Notes under the pieces: model-generated | What the model was told of the DNA's origin: nothing | Seen by the model: only the letters and a program-made list of their open reading frames with translations | Database searches by the model: none | Program-made: the position numbers and the translations under genes | NCBI RefSeq assembly: GCF_000334215.1 | Contig: NZ_AMQY01000014.1 | Coordinates: forward strand, 310,001 to 374,000 | Source of the DNA: Vreelandella jeotgali Hwa | GTDB lineage: Bacteria; Pseudomonadota; Gammaproteobacteria; Pseudomonadales; Halomonadaceae | Reading direction: 5' to 3' | Length of the DNA stretch: 64,000 bases | Part shown: positions 37,670 to 47,798 of the stretch, piece by piece | How positions within the stretch are numbered: the stretch's first letter is position 1 | Layout of the letters: every line of letters starts with the position of its first letter

Positions 37670-37717
37670 ACCATGATTGAGCTGAACCATGACCGAGCAG
37701 AACGATGATTGAACACG
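37670..37717 (+). repeat. Three 16-bp repeats carrying duplicated ruvB start codons
   Basis: ACCATGATTGAGCTGA, ACCATGACCGAGCAGA and ACGATGATTGAACACG follow in strict 16-bp register; the third contains the ruvB start. The upstream copies open an 11-codon ORF (37673-37708, [11 protein letters not shown]) and a 7-codon ORF (37689-37712, MTEQNDD). The first has the best ribosome binding site (AGGGGA) and ends in an ATGA overlap with the ruvB start. Confidence 0.9.
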
Positions 37718-38742
37718 ACCGGCTGATTGCAGCCGAGCCGGAAGACGGTGAGGTCAAGGTCGATTACGCCATCCGCCCTCGGCGGCTGGCCGACTATATT
37801 GGCCAGCCGCCGGTCCGGGAACAGCTGGAAATCTTTATCGGCGCGGCCCGGCTGCGCGAGGAAAGTCTGGATCACACCCTGGTGTTTGGCCCGCCGGGGC
37901 TGGGCAAGACCACGCTGGCCCATATCATCGCCACGGAAATGGGCGTGGGGCTCAAGTCGACCTCCGGCCCGGTGCTGGAACGCGCGGGGGATCTGGCGGC
38001 GATCCTCACCAACCTGGAAGCAGGCGACGTTCTCTTCATCGACGAAATTCACCGTCTTTCGCCGGTGGTGGAAGAAGTTCTCTACCCGGCGATGGAGGAT
38101 TTTCAGCTGGATATCATGATCGGCGAAGGCCCCGCGGCGCGCTCGATCAAGCTCGATCTGCCGCGTTTTACCCTGGTCGGCGCGACGACCCGGGCGGGCC
38201 TCCTGACTTCACCGCTGCGCGACCGCTTCGGGATTGTGCAGCGGCTGGAGTTTTATCACCTGGAGGCGCTATCCACCATTGTGGGGCGTTCGGCCGAGTT
38301 GATGAACGTCGCCACAAGCGATGACGGAGCCGTCGAGGTGGCCCGGCGCTCCCGGGGCACGCCGCGTATCGCCAACCGCTTGCTGCGCCGGGTGCGCGAC
38401 TATGCCGACATCAAGGGAGACGGTCGCGTGGACGTGGCGATTGCCGACGCCGCGCTCAACATGCTGAACGTCGATCACCACGGCCTGGATCACATGGATC
38501 GCCGGCTGTTGCTCGCCATGATGGACAAGTTTGACGGCGGCCCGGTGGGAGTGGATTCCCTCTCCGCCGCCATCGGCGAGGAACGCGACACCATCGAAGA
38601 CGTCATTGAACCCTACCTGATCCAGCAGGGTCTGATGATGCGCACGCCCCGGGGGCGGATGGTGACCCGTCAGGCCTGGACACACTTCGACCGGGTGCCC
38701 CATGAGGATGCCCGGTATGCCGCCGGCGAGGTGCGACCATGA
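37705..38742 (+). CDS. ruvB: Holliday junction branch migration ATPase RuvB
   Basis: RuvB is the AAA+ motor for branch migration. The 345-residue protein has Walker [12 protein letters not shown], Walker [10 protein letters not shown], sensor [19 protein letters not shown] and the C-terminal winged helix (GRMVTRQAW). Its own ribosome binding site is weak (GAGCAGAACG), so translation may depend on re-initiation from the overlapping upstream mini-ORF. It overlaps ybgC by four bases (ATGA). Confidence 0.98.
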   Translation: MIEHDRLIAAEPEDGEVKVDYAIRPRRLADYIGQPPVREQLEIFIGAARLREESLDHTLVFGPPGLGKTTLAHIIATEMGVGLKSTSGPVLERAGDLAAILTNLEAGDVLFIDEIHRLSPVVEEVLYPAMEDFQLDIMIGEGPAARSIKLDLPRFTLVGATTRAGLLTSPLRDRFGIVQRLEFYHLEALSTIVGRSAELMNVATSDDGAVEVARRSRGTPRIANRLLRRVRDYADIKGDGRVDVAIADAALNMLNVDHHGLDHMDRRLLLAMMDKFDGGPVGVDSLSAAIGEERDTIEDVIEPYLIQQGLMMRTPRGRMVTRQAWTHFDRVPHEDARYAAGEVRP

Positions 38743-39143
38743 CCGCTGATCCGATGCTGTTCAATCTGCCGGTGCGCGTTTACATCGAGGATACCGACGC
38801 CGGCGGCATTGTGTATTACGTCAACTATCTCAAGTTCATGGAGCGTGCCCGCAGCGAGTGGCTACGCGAACGGGGGATGACCCAGGCCTCTCTGCTGGAA
38901 GAGCAGATCCAGCTGGTGGTACACCGTCTGGATTGCCACTATGCGCGCCCGGCGCGGCTGGATGATCTGCTGGACGTTACCGCGCAGGTAACGCAGCAGA
39001 GCCGCTGCCGGATGACGTTTGCTCAGGACGTTTACAGCGAGGGAATGCGGCTGTGCCGAGCCAACGTCGAGATAGCCTGTCTCGATGCGCAGCGCCTGCG
39101 GCCCCGCGCCTGGCCGCAGGCGCTCGCCGGGATTACGCAATGA
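38739..39143 (+). CDS. ybgC: Acyl-CoA thioesterase, tol-pal cluster (YbgC)
   Basis: The 134-residue hot-dog thioesterase has the 4-hydroxybenzoyl-CoA thioesterase signature [19 protein letters not shown] with its catalytic Asp. In E. coli YbgC acts on acyl-CoA or acyl-ACP and associates with phospholipid synthesis enzymes. It opens the tol-pal group and is translationally coupled to ruvB. Confidence 0.94.
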   Translation: MTADPMLFNLPVRVYIEDTDAGGIVYYVNYLKFMERARSEWLRERGMTQASLLEEQIQLVVHRLDCHYARPARLDDLLDVTAQVTQQSRCRMTFAQDVYSEGMRLCRANVEIACLDAQRLRPRAWPQALAGITQ

Positions 39144-39237
39144 TCATGGAAATACCGCGCCACCGGGCGCGATGGCCCCGGTGAGCGTTTAAACTCGGCG
39201 CCACGCGCCAGGGGACGCAACACTCGAAATCAGCATC

Positions 39238-39267
39238 GACACCAGGCGCATCGCGACCAGGCGTATC
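39238..39267. repeat. 15-bp tandem repeat upstream of tolQ
   Basis: GACACCAGGCGCATC is followed directly by GCGACCAGGCGTATC; weaker partial copies may flank them (GAAATCAGCATC before, GAGATCAAAGAG after). Confidence 0.6.
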
Positions 39268-39301
39268 GAGATCAAAGAGCAACGACGCAAAGAGGGTGAC
39301 C

Positions 39302-39988
39302 GTGAACGATAACACCATGTCCATTCCCCACCTGGTAGCCAACGCCAGCCTGGTGGTGCAGCTGGTACTGCTGCTGCTGGTTGCTGCATCCCTGTTATCC
39401 TGGGTGATGATCTTCCAACGCAGCTTTGCGCTGGGGCGCGCCCGCCGGGCCCACGCCGCTTTTGAAAATACGTTCTGGTCCGGCGTTGACCTCAATGACC
39501 TTTACCGCGAGATACCCGCTGACGGTGACCGTCGCGGTGCCGAGCATATTTTTCAGTCGGGGTTTCGTGAGTTTCAGCGCCTGGCGGCCAAAACCTCCCG
39601 GGCCGACACCGTGCTGGAAGGCGTGCAGCGCAGCATGCGCGTCGCCTGGTCCCGGGAAGAAGCGCGCCTGAATCGCCATCTGGTATTTCTTGCCACGGTC
39701 GCGTCGGCCAGCCCCTACGTGGGTCTTTTTGGCACCGTCTGGGGCATCATGGGCTCGTTTCAGTCGCTGTCCATGGCCCAGCAGGCGACTCTGGCGACCG
39801 TTGCGCCCTGGATTGCCGAAGCCCTGATCGCCACGGCCATGGGGCTGTTGGCCGCGATTCCGGCGGTGGTGTTCTACAACCGCCTGTCCAGCCAGGCCAC
39901 ACACCTGTTGGGGCAATATGAAGACTTTGCCGAAGAGTTCTACGCCATTCTGCATCGCAATCTGCAAGGGCGTGAGGCCACGAGCTGA
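39302..39988 (+). CDS. tolQ: TolQ, proton-motive-force motor subunit
   Basis: TolQ forms with TolR the inner-membrane proton channel that energises TolA. The protein has three membrane helices and the ExbB/TolQ motif SPYVGLFGTVWGIM plus IAEALIATAMGLLAAIPAV. The start is not certain: GTG codons at 39296 and 39302 and an ATG at 39317 are possible. I take the GTG at 39302 because AGAGGG lies five bases upstream. Confidence 0.95.
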   Translation: MNDNTMSIPHLVANASLVVQLVLLLLVAASLLSWVMIFQRSFALGRARRAHAAFENTFWSGVDLNDLYREIPADGDRRGAEHIFQSGFREFQRLAAKTSRADTVLEGVQRSMRVAWSREEARLNRHLVFLATVASASPYVGLFGTVWGIMGSFQSLSMAQQATLATVAPWIAEALIATAMGLLAAIPAVVFYNRLSSQATHLLGQYEDFAEEFYAILHRNLQGREATS

Positions 39989-40002
39989 CCGGGAGTTTCC
40001 CC

Positions 40003-40440
40003 ATGCAAGGACCCTTTAATCGCAGTGGCCAGCGCCGCCCGATGGCGGAAATCAACGTGGTCCCGTTTATCGACGTCATGCTGGTGCTGCTGGTCATTTT
40101 CATGATTACCGCGCCCATGCTCAACCAGGGCGTGGACGTGGATCTGCCCCAGGCGCCTGCCGAACCGATTGATACCCCGGACGATACCGAGCCGGTGATC
40201 GTCTCGGTGGACAAGGCGGGTGACTACTTTATTACCCTGGGCGAGGATACCACCGCGGTCGCGTCGGACGAGCTGGCCAAACGCGTCGGGGCGATTGTTC
40301 AGCGCCGCCCGGATACGCCGGTGCTGGTTCGCGGCGACCGTGACGTTGCCTACGGCCGGGTCGTGACGCTGATGACCACGCTGCAGCGCTCGGGGGTGGT
40401 CGACGTGGGGCTGATATCCGGGCCGGGTGATGATGAGTAA
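40003..40440 (+). CDS. tolR: TolR, motor subunit
   Basis: The 145-residue protein has one membrane helix with the functional Asp in INVVPFIDVMLVLLVIFMI and a periplasmic domain ending GLISGP. It partners TolQ in the proton channel. The 3' end overlaps tolA. Confidence 0.96.
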   Translation: MQGPFNRSGQRRPMAEINVVPFIDVMLVLLVIFMITAPMLNQGVDVDLPQAPAEPIDTPDDTEPVIVSVDKAGDYFITLGEDTTAVASDELAKRVGAIVQRRPDTPVLVRGDRDVAYGRVVTLMTTLQRSGVVDVGLISGPGDDE

Positions 40441-41479
40441 ACGCGCGGGCAGCTATATTCTGCCGGCGGTGCTGGCGATTGCTCTGCACCTGGCGGTTGC
40501 GCTGCTTGGCTGGATCAATCTCCCCTGGGGAGAGGACGAACCCGATACCCGCTCGGTGGTTCAGGCAACGCTGGTCAGTACCCAAACCCGAACCGATAAA
40601 GCCCAGCAGGTGGACGAACAGCAGGCGGCCAATCAAACCCAACCGGACCCGGCTCCCGAACCCGACAACCCGCCCCGGGAAGAGGCACCCAGCGACCTCG
40701 AGCAGGCGGTGATTGACCAGGCCAGCGACATGGCCGACAAGCGTCGGGAGCAGGCGCGGGAAGAAGCCCGGGAAGAGGAGCGCGCGGCCGCTCGCCGCCG
40801 CGAGAAAGAGGCCGAGGAAGCGGCGCAAAAGCAGCGCGAAGCAGAAGAAAAGCGCGAGGCCGAAAAGCAACGCGAGCAAGAGGAGCGCAGGAAGCGCGAG
40901 GAAGAGGCGAAGCGCAAGGCCGAAGAAAAGCGTCAGCAGGAGCAAGCCCGAAAAGAGCGCGAAGCAGAGAAAAAACGCAAGGCCGAAGAGCAGCGCCGGA
41001 AAGAGGAAGAAGCCCGCCAGGAGCGCGAGGCGGAAAAGGAGCGACAGCGGCAAGCGGCCGAGGAAGCCGCTCGCAAAAAGCGCGAAGCGGAAGAAAAGCG
41101 CAAGCGGGAAGAAGCCGAAGCAGCCATGCAGCGCGAGCTGGAAGGGGAAAGGCAGGCAGCGGCCGCAAAAGCGGAACAGGCCGAAGAAGCGGCCAATCAT
41201 TTCAAGAGTATCGTCAAGGCGGCCGTCGAGCAGGCGTGGCGCATTCCGCCCCGGGCCAACGACAGCATGACCGCTAAAATCAGCGTGCGTCTGGGGCCTT
41301 CGGGCGAGGTACTGGCGACTACGGTAGCCAATTCCAGCGGCGACGGCGGCTTTGATCGCTCGGCCGTGCAGGCCGTGGAAGCTGCCGCGCCCTTTACCGA
41401 ACTGCGGGATATAGCACCGGAGCAACAGCCCGCGTTACGTCGATTCAACCTACTTTTCACACCGGGAGAGGTGCGCTGA
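40427..41479 (+). CDS. tolA: TolA, periplasm-spanning energy transducer
   Basis: TolA links the TolQR motor to TolB-Pal during outer-membrane constriction. The 350-residue protein has one N-terminal membrane helix (about 11-27), a long Lys/Glu/Ala/Arg-rich helical domain II (about 75-255) and the conserved C-terminal TolA/TonB-like domain ([19 protein letters not shown]). The helical region is built of imperfect AEEKR-type repeats and is more charged than E. coli TolA. Three consecutive ATG codons (40427, 40430, 40433) are possible starts. Confidence 0.95.
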
Positions 41480-42807
41480 TGAAAATGCCGGAAAATCTAC
41501 CGCTGCGCTCTGCATACCTTGCGCATGCCGCCGTGGCATTGGCGCTTGTGCTGTTCGCGAGCATGGCCCGTGCCGATGACCTGACGATCGAGATTACCCG
41601 TGGCAGCGACAGCGCTACCCCGATCGGCGTGGTGCCGTTTCAGGGCAGCGACAGCCTGTCAGGCGACGTGGCACGCATTGTTCAGGACGATCTGGCGCGC
41701 AGCGGCTATTTCGACCCGCTTGCGCGGGATGCCATGTTTGCCCGGCCGCATAGCGCGGACGATGTCGCCTTCGGCGACTGGCGCTCGCTGGACGTGCGTT
41801 ATCTGCTGGTAGGGCGTCGCGAACAAAACGCTGACGGCAACGCAATACGCTACGATCTGCTGGATGTCAGCGGCGGACGCCCGATCCTGCAGGAAAGCAT
41901 CACGGTCGGCAGTGACCATCTGCGCGGCGCGGCACACCGCATCAGCGATGCTGTTTTCGAGGCCATCACCGATATTCGTGGCGCTTTCTCCACGCGGATT
42001 GCCTACGTGACCGCCCAGGGTGTTGGCGATAATATCGACTACGGGCTCTACGTCGCCGATGCCGACGGCCACAACAGCCAGAGCGTGCTGACGTCCAACG
42101 AGCCCATACTCTCGCCGGCCTGGTCGCCGGATGGCAAAAAACTCGCGTATGTCTCGTTTGAAAACGAGCGTCCGTCGATTTATGTCCAGCAGGTCTCCAG
42201 CGGCGAGCGTATCCGGCTGACCGACTTCGACGGCATCAACGGCGCGCCGGCCTGGTCGCCGGATGGCCGCCGGATGGCCATGTCGCTGTCCCGGGACGGC
42301 CAGCCGGAAATCTATCTGATGAATCTGGCCGACCGCGAAATTCAGCGCCTGACGCACAACGCAAGTATCGATACCGAGCCGTCCTGGGCACCGGACGGGC
42401 GCAGCCTGGTATTTACCTCGGATCGCAGCGGAGGCCCGCAGCTGTACCGCTACTCGCTGGACAGCGGCCAGGCCGAGCGGCTGACGTTCACCGGTCAATA
42501 CAATGCTCGGGGGCGTATCGGGCCCTATAGCGAGCAAGTTTTCATGGTGCATCGCTCGAAGCAGGGCTACCAGGTCGCCCGCCAGGATCTGGAGTCGGGC
42601 CGTCTGGTGGTGCTGAGCGACAGCACCCAGGATGAATCGCCGAGTATTGCACCCAACGGCACCATGCTACTCTTTGCCACTCAGCAGGGTGGAAAGGGTG
42701 TGCTGAGCGCCGTTTCGGTAGACGGCCGTGCGTCGTTCCGGCTGCCCGCGGCCAGCGGCGATGTACGCGAACCCGCGTGGTCGCCGTTTCCGTCGTCGGG
42801 GCGGTAA
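41479..42807 (+). CDS. tolB: TolB, periplasmic beta-propeller
   Basis: TolB binds Pal and TolA. The 442-residue precursor has a signal peptide ending at ASMARA, an N-terminal domain containing IGVVPFQG and a six-bladed propeller with repeated [15 protein letters not shown] blades ([30 protein letters not shown]). Its start overlaps the tolA stop (TGATG). Confidence 0.97.
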   Translation: MKMPENLPLRSAYLAHAAVALALVLFASMARADDLTIEITRGSDSATPIGVVPFQGSDSLSGDVARIVQDDLARSGYFDPLARDAMFARPHSADDVAFGDWRSLDVRYLLVGRREQNADGNAIRYDLLDVSGGRPILQESITVGSDHLRGAAHRISDAVFEAITDIRGAFSTRIAYVTAQGVGDNIDYGLYVADADGHNSQSVLTSNEPILSPAWSPDGKKLAYVSFENERPSIYVQQVSSGERIRLTDFDGINGAPAWSPDGRRMAMSLSRDGQPEIYLMNLADREIQRLTHNASIDTEPSWAPDGRSLVFTSDRSGGPQLYRYSLDSGQAERLTFTGQYNARGRIGPYSEQVFMVHRSKQGYQVARQDLESGRLVVLSDSTQDESPSIAPNGTMLLFATQQGGKGVLSAVSVDGRASFRLPAASGDVREPAWSPFPSSGR

Positions 42808-42889
42808 CGCCCCCGTCGCGCCGCTGCCGTGACCACGGCTCGGCACTCCGCGTTTTATTGGCCCATTACTCAAATCAGGGAGCAACGCC

Positions 42890-43507
42890 ATGTCATTGCC
42901 CAACCGCTTTTCCTCCATTGCCGCGTCGTCCATCGCCGGCCGGCAGCGGACGCCATTGAAACCGCTGGCCCGCTTTTTTGTCCTGGCGCTGGCCGTGGCG
43001 GTAACGGCCGGCTGTTCCAGCACCGGCGGCACCCAGGGCGGTGAGTCGTACGGTGATGCCACCGGTAGCAACGGCACCCGGGGTAACGGCGCCAGCACGT
43101 CGGGAACCGGCAGTGGCGGCCAGTATGGTACCGATGGCGCCGGCCGCAGCGACGTCGGGCAGCAGGCCGACTCGCGTATTCCCGAGGTGCGGACCATCTA
43201 TTTCGCCTTTGATCGCGACACCATCAAGGACGAATATGAATCGGTCGTCATGGCCCATGCTCGCTACCTGCGCACCAACGATGACGCCCACGTCGTGTTG
43301 AAAGGCCATACCGACGAGCGCGGTACCCGGGAATACAACCTCGCGCTGGGCGAGCGCCGTGCCAACGCGGTCAAGCGCTTTTTGCGCGTACAGGGTGTTT
43401 CCAGCTCGCGGATGAGCGTGGTCAGCTACGGCGAAGAGCGGCCGGCCGTGCGGGGTAACGACGACCAGGCCCGTGGCCGGAATCGCCGCGTTCAGTTCAG
43501 CTATTAA
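42890..43507 (+). CDS. pal: Pal, peptidoglycan-associated lipoprotein
   Basis: The 205-residue lipoprotein precursor has a long N-region and lipobox VTAGC (Cys42), a Gly/Ser/Thr-rich tether and an OmpA-type peptidoglycan-binding domain with IYFAFDRDTI, LKGHTDERGTREYN and RRVQFSY. It anchors the outer membrane to the wall. GGGAGCAACGCC precedes the ATG. Confidence 0.97.
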   Translation: MSLPNRFSSIAASSIAGRQRTPLKPLARFFVLALAVAVTAGCSSTGGTQGGESYGDATGSNGTRGNGASTSGTGSGGQYGTDGAGRSDVGQQADSRIPEVRTIYFAFDRDTIKDEYESVVMAHARYLRTNDDAHVVLKGHTDERGTREYNLALGERRANAVKRFLRVQGVSSSRMSVVSYGEERPAVRGNDDQARGRNRRVQFSY

Positions 43508-43542
43508 CCGGGCAGCGTAGCGCCGGCCCTGCAGGAGCCATC

Positions 43543-44400
43543 ATGTCATACAGCCTTACGCATGCCGTCCGATGCGCCGCAAAAGCGCGGGGACTCTGCT
43601 GCCTGGTGGCCGTGTGCGCCGCCTTGCCCCTCGGGGCCGTGGCGCAAAAGCCCGCCGTGGAGGACCTGTCGGGTTCATCGGACAGCCTTTATCAGCAGAC
43701 CGAAACCCGCTCGTCGGGTAGCCTGGTCATGTTCAACCAGGTGCAGGAACAGCAGCGCCGGCTACAGCAGTTGCAGGGCCAGGTGGAGGAGCTGCGCCAT
43801 GCGCTGGAAAAGCTGAAAAGACAGTCGCAGCAGCGCTACCTGGATCTTGATCAGCGGCTGGCGAAGGCGGCGCAGTCGTCAACAGCGCCCGACAGCGATA
43901 ATGACCCGGCGTCCGAGGCGGAAGCCGCAGGTGGTGACGCCGACAGCGACGTCGATGGGGACTCTGAAAGCGCGGCGGCGGGGCAGAGCGATACCGCCGA
44001 AGGCGAAAATGATGCCGGAAAAGCCGACAACGCCGAAGCGCAAAAGGCCTACCAGGCGGCGTTTGCCCACGTTCAGGATCGCGAATTCGACAAGGCGATC
44101 AGCGCTTTTCAGGCCTTTGTCAGCGACTACCCGAACACCGGGCTGACGCCCAACGGCTACTACTGGCTGGGCGAGCTGTATGCCGCGGGCGATGCGCTGG
44201 AAGACGCCGACCAGGCCTTTACCCGGGTGGTAGACCAGCACCCCGAGAGCAGCAAGGTGCCCGATGCCATGTACAAGCTGGGTTTGATCAAGCAGCGCCA
44301 GGGCGACGACGAGCGCGGCCGCGAGCTGTTTGAACAGGTCAGGGAAGACTATCCGCAGAGCAGCGCCGCGAGTCTCGCAAAAGATGAGTTACGCCGATAA
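43543..44400 (+). CDS. cpoB: CpoB (YbgF), coordinator of PBP1B and Tol
   Basis: The 285-residue periplasmic protein has a signal peptide, an N-terminal trimerising coiled coil (EQQRRLQQLQGQVEELRHAL), an acidic low-complexity linker (about 120-165) and three C-terminal TPR repeats (AYQAAFAHVQDREFDKAI, YYWLGELYAAGD, YKLGLIKQRQGD). CpoB couples septal wall synthesis to outer-membrane constriction in E. coli. It closes the tol-pal operon. Confidence 0.95.
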   Translation: MSYSLTHAVRCAAKARGLCCLVAVCAALPLGAVAQKPAVEDLSGSSDSLYQQTETRSSGSLVMFNQVQEQQRRLQQLQGQVEELRHALEKLKRQSQQRYLDLDQRLAKAAQSSTAPDSDNDPASEAEAAGGDADSDVDGDSESAAAGQSDTAEGENDAGKADNAEAQKAYQAAFAHVQDREFDKAISAFQAFVSDYPNTGLTPNGYYWLGELYAAGDALEDADQAFTRVVDQHPESSKVPDAMYKLGLIKQRQGDDERGRELFEQVREDYPQSSAASLAKDELRR

Positions 44401-44438
44401 CACCGGCTGTTGCAACCGCCGCCAACTCAAGGAAAAGC

Positions 44439-45200
44439 ATGAACTGCAAGATTGACTATCAGCCTCGTGAAGACCTGCTGCAAGGGCGAATCCTGGTGGT
44501 GACCGGTGCCGGTGACGGCATCGGTCGGGCCGCTGCGCTGGCCTATGCGCGACACGGCGCGACGGTTATTCTGCTGGGGCGTACCGTCGACAAGCTGGAA
44601 AGCACCTACGACGCCATCGAAGCCGCCGGAGGGCCGCAGCCGGCGATTTTTCCGCTGAATCTTGAAGGCGCCAGCCTGCGTGACTACCAGGATATGGCGG
44701 AAACGCTGCACAACGAATTCGGCCGTCTGGACGGTCTGCTGCACAATGCCGGGCTGCTGGGGCGCATCACGCCCTTTGAACAGTACAATCCCGAGCTCTG
44801 GGAGCAGGTAATGCAGGTCAACGTCAACGGGCCGATATGGATGACCCAGGCGCTGCTGCCGCTGTTGCAGGCCTCCGACGACGCATCGGTCATCTTTACC
44901 TCCTCGGGTGTAGGGCGCCAGGGGCGTGCTTACTGGGGCGCCTACGCGGTGTCGAAGTTCGCCACCGAAGGCTTCGTGCAGGTGCTGGCCGATGAGGTGG
45001 ACAACCAGTATGCCATTCGCGTCAATACGCTCAATCCCGGCGCCACGCGGACGCAAATGCGCCGGGGGGCCTTTCCCGGTGAAGATCCCGAAACGCTGCG
45101 CACCCCCGATGACATCATGCCCACCTACCTGTGGCTGATGGGGCCGGACAGCCAGGGCGTCAACGGCGAACAGGTCGATGCCCAGCCGCCGCGCGCCTAG
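44439..45200 (+). CDS. yciK: YciK-family short-chain dehydrogenase
   Basis: The 253-residue SDR has the cofactor motif TGAGDGIG, LHNAG and the catalytic Ser with YAVSK. N-terminus and length fit YciK, an oxidoreductase of unknown substrate. In Pseudomonas the order ubiG-mupP-yciK is on one strand; here yciK converges on mupP-ubiG, so the group has been rearranged. AAGGAAAAGC precedes the ATG. Confidence 0.9.
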   Translation: MNCKIDYQPREDLLQGRILVVTGAGDGIGRAAALAYARHGATVILLGRTVDKLESTYDAIEAAGGPQPAIFPLNLEGASLRDYQDMAETLHNEFGRLDGLLHNAGLLGRITPFEQYNPELWEQVMQVNVNGPIWMTQALLPLLQASDDASVIFTSSGVGRQGRAYWGAYAVSKFATEGFVQVLADEVDNQYAIRVNTLNPGATRTQMRRGAFPGEDPETLRTPDDIMPTYLWLMGPDSQGVNGEQVDAQPPRA

Positions 45201-45278
45201 CGGTGTGTTGCTGGACCAGCGTCGCTGGCCCATCCATCAGCGAAGAAACGGCCTGGAGAACGCGCTGGCTATCCGTCC

Positions 45279-45959
45279 TTACGTTGCCTCGCGACAGGGC
45301 AGCGTCATGGCGTCGACCAGCGCCCGGCAGTCCTTGAACCAGACGTCGGCCGGCCAGCGGCGATAGTCATCCTCGGCGTCGATGTAGCCATAGCCCACGG
45401 CCACGGCGGTCATGCCGGCGGCTCGGGCAGCCTCCATATCGCGTCGATGGTCGCCTACGTACCAGCACGCTTGCGGCGCGGTCCCCAGCCGTCCGGCCGC
45501 TTCCCATAGCGGCTCGGGCGCGGGTTTTTTCACGGCGAGATCGTCGGCGCACAGCAGCGCTCCGGGGCGCAGGGCAAGCGCGTTCAGCAGCGGCTCGGCA
45601 TAGCGCCGGGGCTTGTTGGTGACGATGCCCCAGGGGCGCCGCTGTGCTTCCCAGCGTTTCAGCCAGTCATCCAGCGGAGCAAACACCCGGCTGTGCTCGG
45701 CTACTGCCTGTTCGTAGGCATCCAGCAGCCGTGTCCGGGCGGCGTCGTGCTCGGGGTGCTGCTCATCGTGGCCCAGCGCCAGGGTGACCAGCGCGCTACC
45801 GCCGTTGGATACCTGGCCGCGAATCACCTCGTACGGCAGCGGGGCCAGACCGTGGTGGCGGCGCAGTATGTTGGTCGCGGCCGCCAGGTCGGGGGCGGTA
45901 TCCACCAGGGTGCCGTCAAGGTCAAACAGCACCGCGTCGGGCAGAGCAGGAGAAGTCAT
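45279..45959 (-). CDS. mupP: HAD phosphatase, probably MurNAc 6-phosphate phosphatase MupP
   Basis: The 226-residue HAD-family enzyme has the nucleophile motif [11 protein letters not shown] (Asp13, Asp15), VTNKP and [14 protein letters not shown]. By sequence it is a phosphoglycolate-phosphatase-like protein. Direct overlap with ubiG is the MupP context known from Pseudomonas, where MupP recycles cell-wall MurNAc 6-phosphate to UDP-MurNAc. Gph (phosphoglycolate phosphatase) is the alternative. Confidence 0.8.
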   Translation of the reverse strand: MTSPALPDAVLFDLDGTLVDTAPDLAAATNILRRHHGLAPLPYEVIRGQVSNGGSALVTLALGHDEQHPEHDAARTRLLDAYEQAVAEHSRVFAPLDDWLKRWEAQRRPWGIVTNKPRRYAEPLLNALALRPGALLCADDLAVKKPAPEPLWEAAGRLGTAPQACWYVGDHRRDMEAARAAGMTAVAVGYGYIDAEDDYRRWPADVWFKDCRALVDAMTLPCREAT

Positions 45960-46690
45960 GTGCGCTCCGGCTGACGACAGGCCATGATGTAGTTGACCGA
46001 GACATCGTCGGGCGCCAGCCGGTAGTGACGTGTGAGCGGGTTATAGGTCAGCCCGGTCTGCTCGTCGACGTCCAGCCCCGCGTGCCGGCACCAGGCGGCC
46101 ATTTCCGAGGGGCGGATGAAGCGGTGGTAGTCGTGGGTGCCCCGGGGCAGCATGCCGAGCACGTATTCCGCGCCGACAATCGCCAGCAGCCGCGCCTTGT
46201 GCGTGCGGTTCAGCGTGGAGAAAAATACATGCCCGCCCGGGCGTACCAGCCGGCTGCAGGCGTGAATGATCGCAGCGGGATCGGGCACGTGCTCGAGCAT
46301 TTCCATGCAGGTCACCACGTCGAAGCGACCGGGCTGTTCGTCGGCCAGAGTTTCCACGGCCAGGTGGCGATACTCCACCGCTACCCCGTGCTCCTCGGCG
46401 TGGCTCCGGGCGGCCTGCAGCGGCGCTTCGCCCAGGTCAATGCCGGTGACGTCCGCGCCGCGATGCGCCATCGATTCGCTCAGGATGCCGCCGCCGCAGC
46501 CGACGTCGAGCACCCGCTTGCCGGCCAGGCCGGCGCGCGCATCGATAAAGTCCAGACGCAGCGGATTGATATCGTGCAGCGGTTTGGAATCGCCGTCGCG
46601 ATCCCACCAGCGAGCGGCGAGAGCTTCAAACTTGGCGACTTCTTCGGCGTCGACGTTGCCGCGAGAGGCTTGCCCGGCATTGGCGTGCAT
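45956..46690 (-). CDS. ubiG: Ubiquinone biosynthesis O-methyltransferase UbiG
   Basis: UbiG performs both O-methylations of ubiquinone synthesis. The 244-residue SAM-dependent enzyme has [16 protein letters not shown] and the UbiG-specific [22 protein letters not shown] chose the ATG preceded by AAGGAG that gives [10 protein letters not shown]. It overlaps mupP by four bases and is divergent from galU. Confidence 0.95.
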   Translation of the reverse strand: MHANAGQASRGNVDAEEVAKFEALAARWWDRDGDSKPLHDINPLRLDFIDARAGLAGKRVLDVGCGGGILSESMAHRGADVTGIDLGEAPLQAARSHAEEHGVAVEYRHLAVETLADEQPGRFDVVTCMEMLEHVPDPAAIIHACSRLVRPGGHVFFSTLNRTHKARLLAIVGAEYVLGMLPRGTHDYHRFIRPSEMAAWCRHAGLDVDEQTGLTYNPLTRHYRLAPDDVSVNYIMACRQPERT

Positions 46691-46803
46691 GTTTCGGCTC
46701 CTTGGGGGCAGTGTGTCGTGTATGATGGCCATTCTACCCATTCCCGGCCGGGAAAGCATGGTCTCGTCCCATCACCCTGGCCGAACAGAGACGGCATGAA
46801 GAA

Positions 46804-46859
46804 ACGTATTTGGCCGTACGTATTTGACTGTATGTATTTAACTGCCGGTATTTGACCGT
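46804..46859. repeat. 14-bp tandem repeat, four units, upstream of galU
   Basis: ACGTATTTGGCCGT, ACGTATTTGACTGT, ATGTATTTAACTGC and CGGTATTTGACCGT follow in strict 14-bp register and end 24 bp before the galU start, inside its 5' leader. Confidence 0.9.
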
Positions 46860-46883
46860 ACGCACGAAGCCAGAAGGAGTGTC

Positions 46884-47798
46884 ATGATTCGCAAGGCTGT
46901 ACTTCCCGTGGCCGGGTTTGGCACCCGCTGCCTGCCCGCCTCCAAGGCGATTCCCAAGGAAATGATCACCGTGGTGGACCGGCCGGTGATTCAATACGTG
47001 GTCGAGGAAGCCGTTGCCGCGGGCATACGCGATATCGTGCTGGTCACCAGCAACAGCAAAAGCGCGATTGAAAATCACTTTGATACCCATGCCGAACTCG
47101 AAGCCAGCCTTGAAGCGAAGGGCAAGGAAACCCTGCTGCAAAGCATCCGCGATATTGTCCCGGACGACGTCAATATCATCAGCGTGCGCCAGGGTGAACC
47201 GCTGGGGCTCGGTCATGCGGTGCTCTGCGCGCGCCCGGTGATCGGCGACGACGCCCCCTTTGCCGTCCTGTTGCCGGACGTTCTGGTGGATAACGGCAGC
47301 GACCGCCCAGCGGGCTGCGACCTGAGCGGCATGCTGGCTTCGTATGCGCAAACCCGGGAAGCCCAGCTGATGGTCGAGGAAGTCGACTGGCAGCACGTCG
47401 AGCGCTACGGCATTGTGGCACCGGCCGACGAGGCACCGGAAGCAGGCAGCGCAGCGGATCTGGCCGGCATGGTGGAAAAGCCCGCGCGCGAGGCGGCGCC
47501 GTCAAACCTGGCGGTTATCGGCCGCTATGCGTTGCCCGGCAGTATTTTTCCGCTGCTGGCCGAAACGCCGCCGGGCGCCGGCGACGAAATTCAGCTCACC
47601 GACGCCATCGAAGCGCTGCGCGCCCGTCGCGGGGTCCAGGCCTATCGCATGGAAGGGCTGACCTACGACTGCGGTCAGCCGCTGGGTTACCTTGAGGCGA
47701 CCCTGGCGTTCGGGCGTCGCCATGCCACCCTGGGCAAGGATTTCCGTTCGCTGATGTCACGCTACCGGATGCCCGAGGACCCTGCATGCGGATCCTGA
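46884..47798 (+). CDS. galU: UTP-glucose-1-phosphate uridylyltransferase
   Basis: GalU makes UDP-glucose for polysaccharide and lipid decoration. The 304-residue protein has the nucleotide motif VLPVAGFGTRCLPASKAIPKEM cut to its core GFGTR, plus GQPLGYLEA and FAVLLPDV. AAGGAGTGTC precedes the ATG. The 3' end overlaps the next gene by 13 bp, so the two are almost surely co-translated. Confidence 0.95.
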   Translation: MIRKAVLPVAGFGTRCLPASKAIPKEMITVVDRPVIQYVVEEAVAAGIRDIVLVTSNSKSAIENHFDTHAELEASLEAKGKETLLQSIRDIVPDDVNIISVRQGEPLGLGHAVLCARPVIGDDAPFAVLLPDVLVDNGSDRPAGCDLSGMLASYAQTREAQLMVEEVDWQHVERYGIVAPADEAPEAGSAADLAGMVEKPAREAAPSNLAVIGRYALPGSIFPLLAETPPGAGDEIQLTDAIEALRARRGVQAYRMEGLTYDCGQPLGYLEATLAFGRRHATLGKDFRSLMSRYRMPEDPACGS

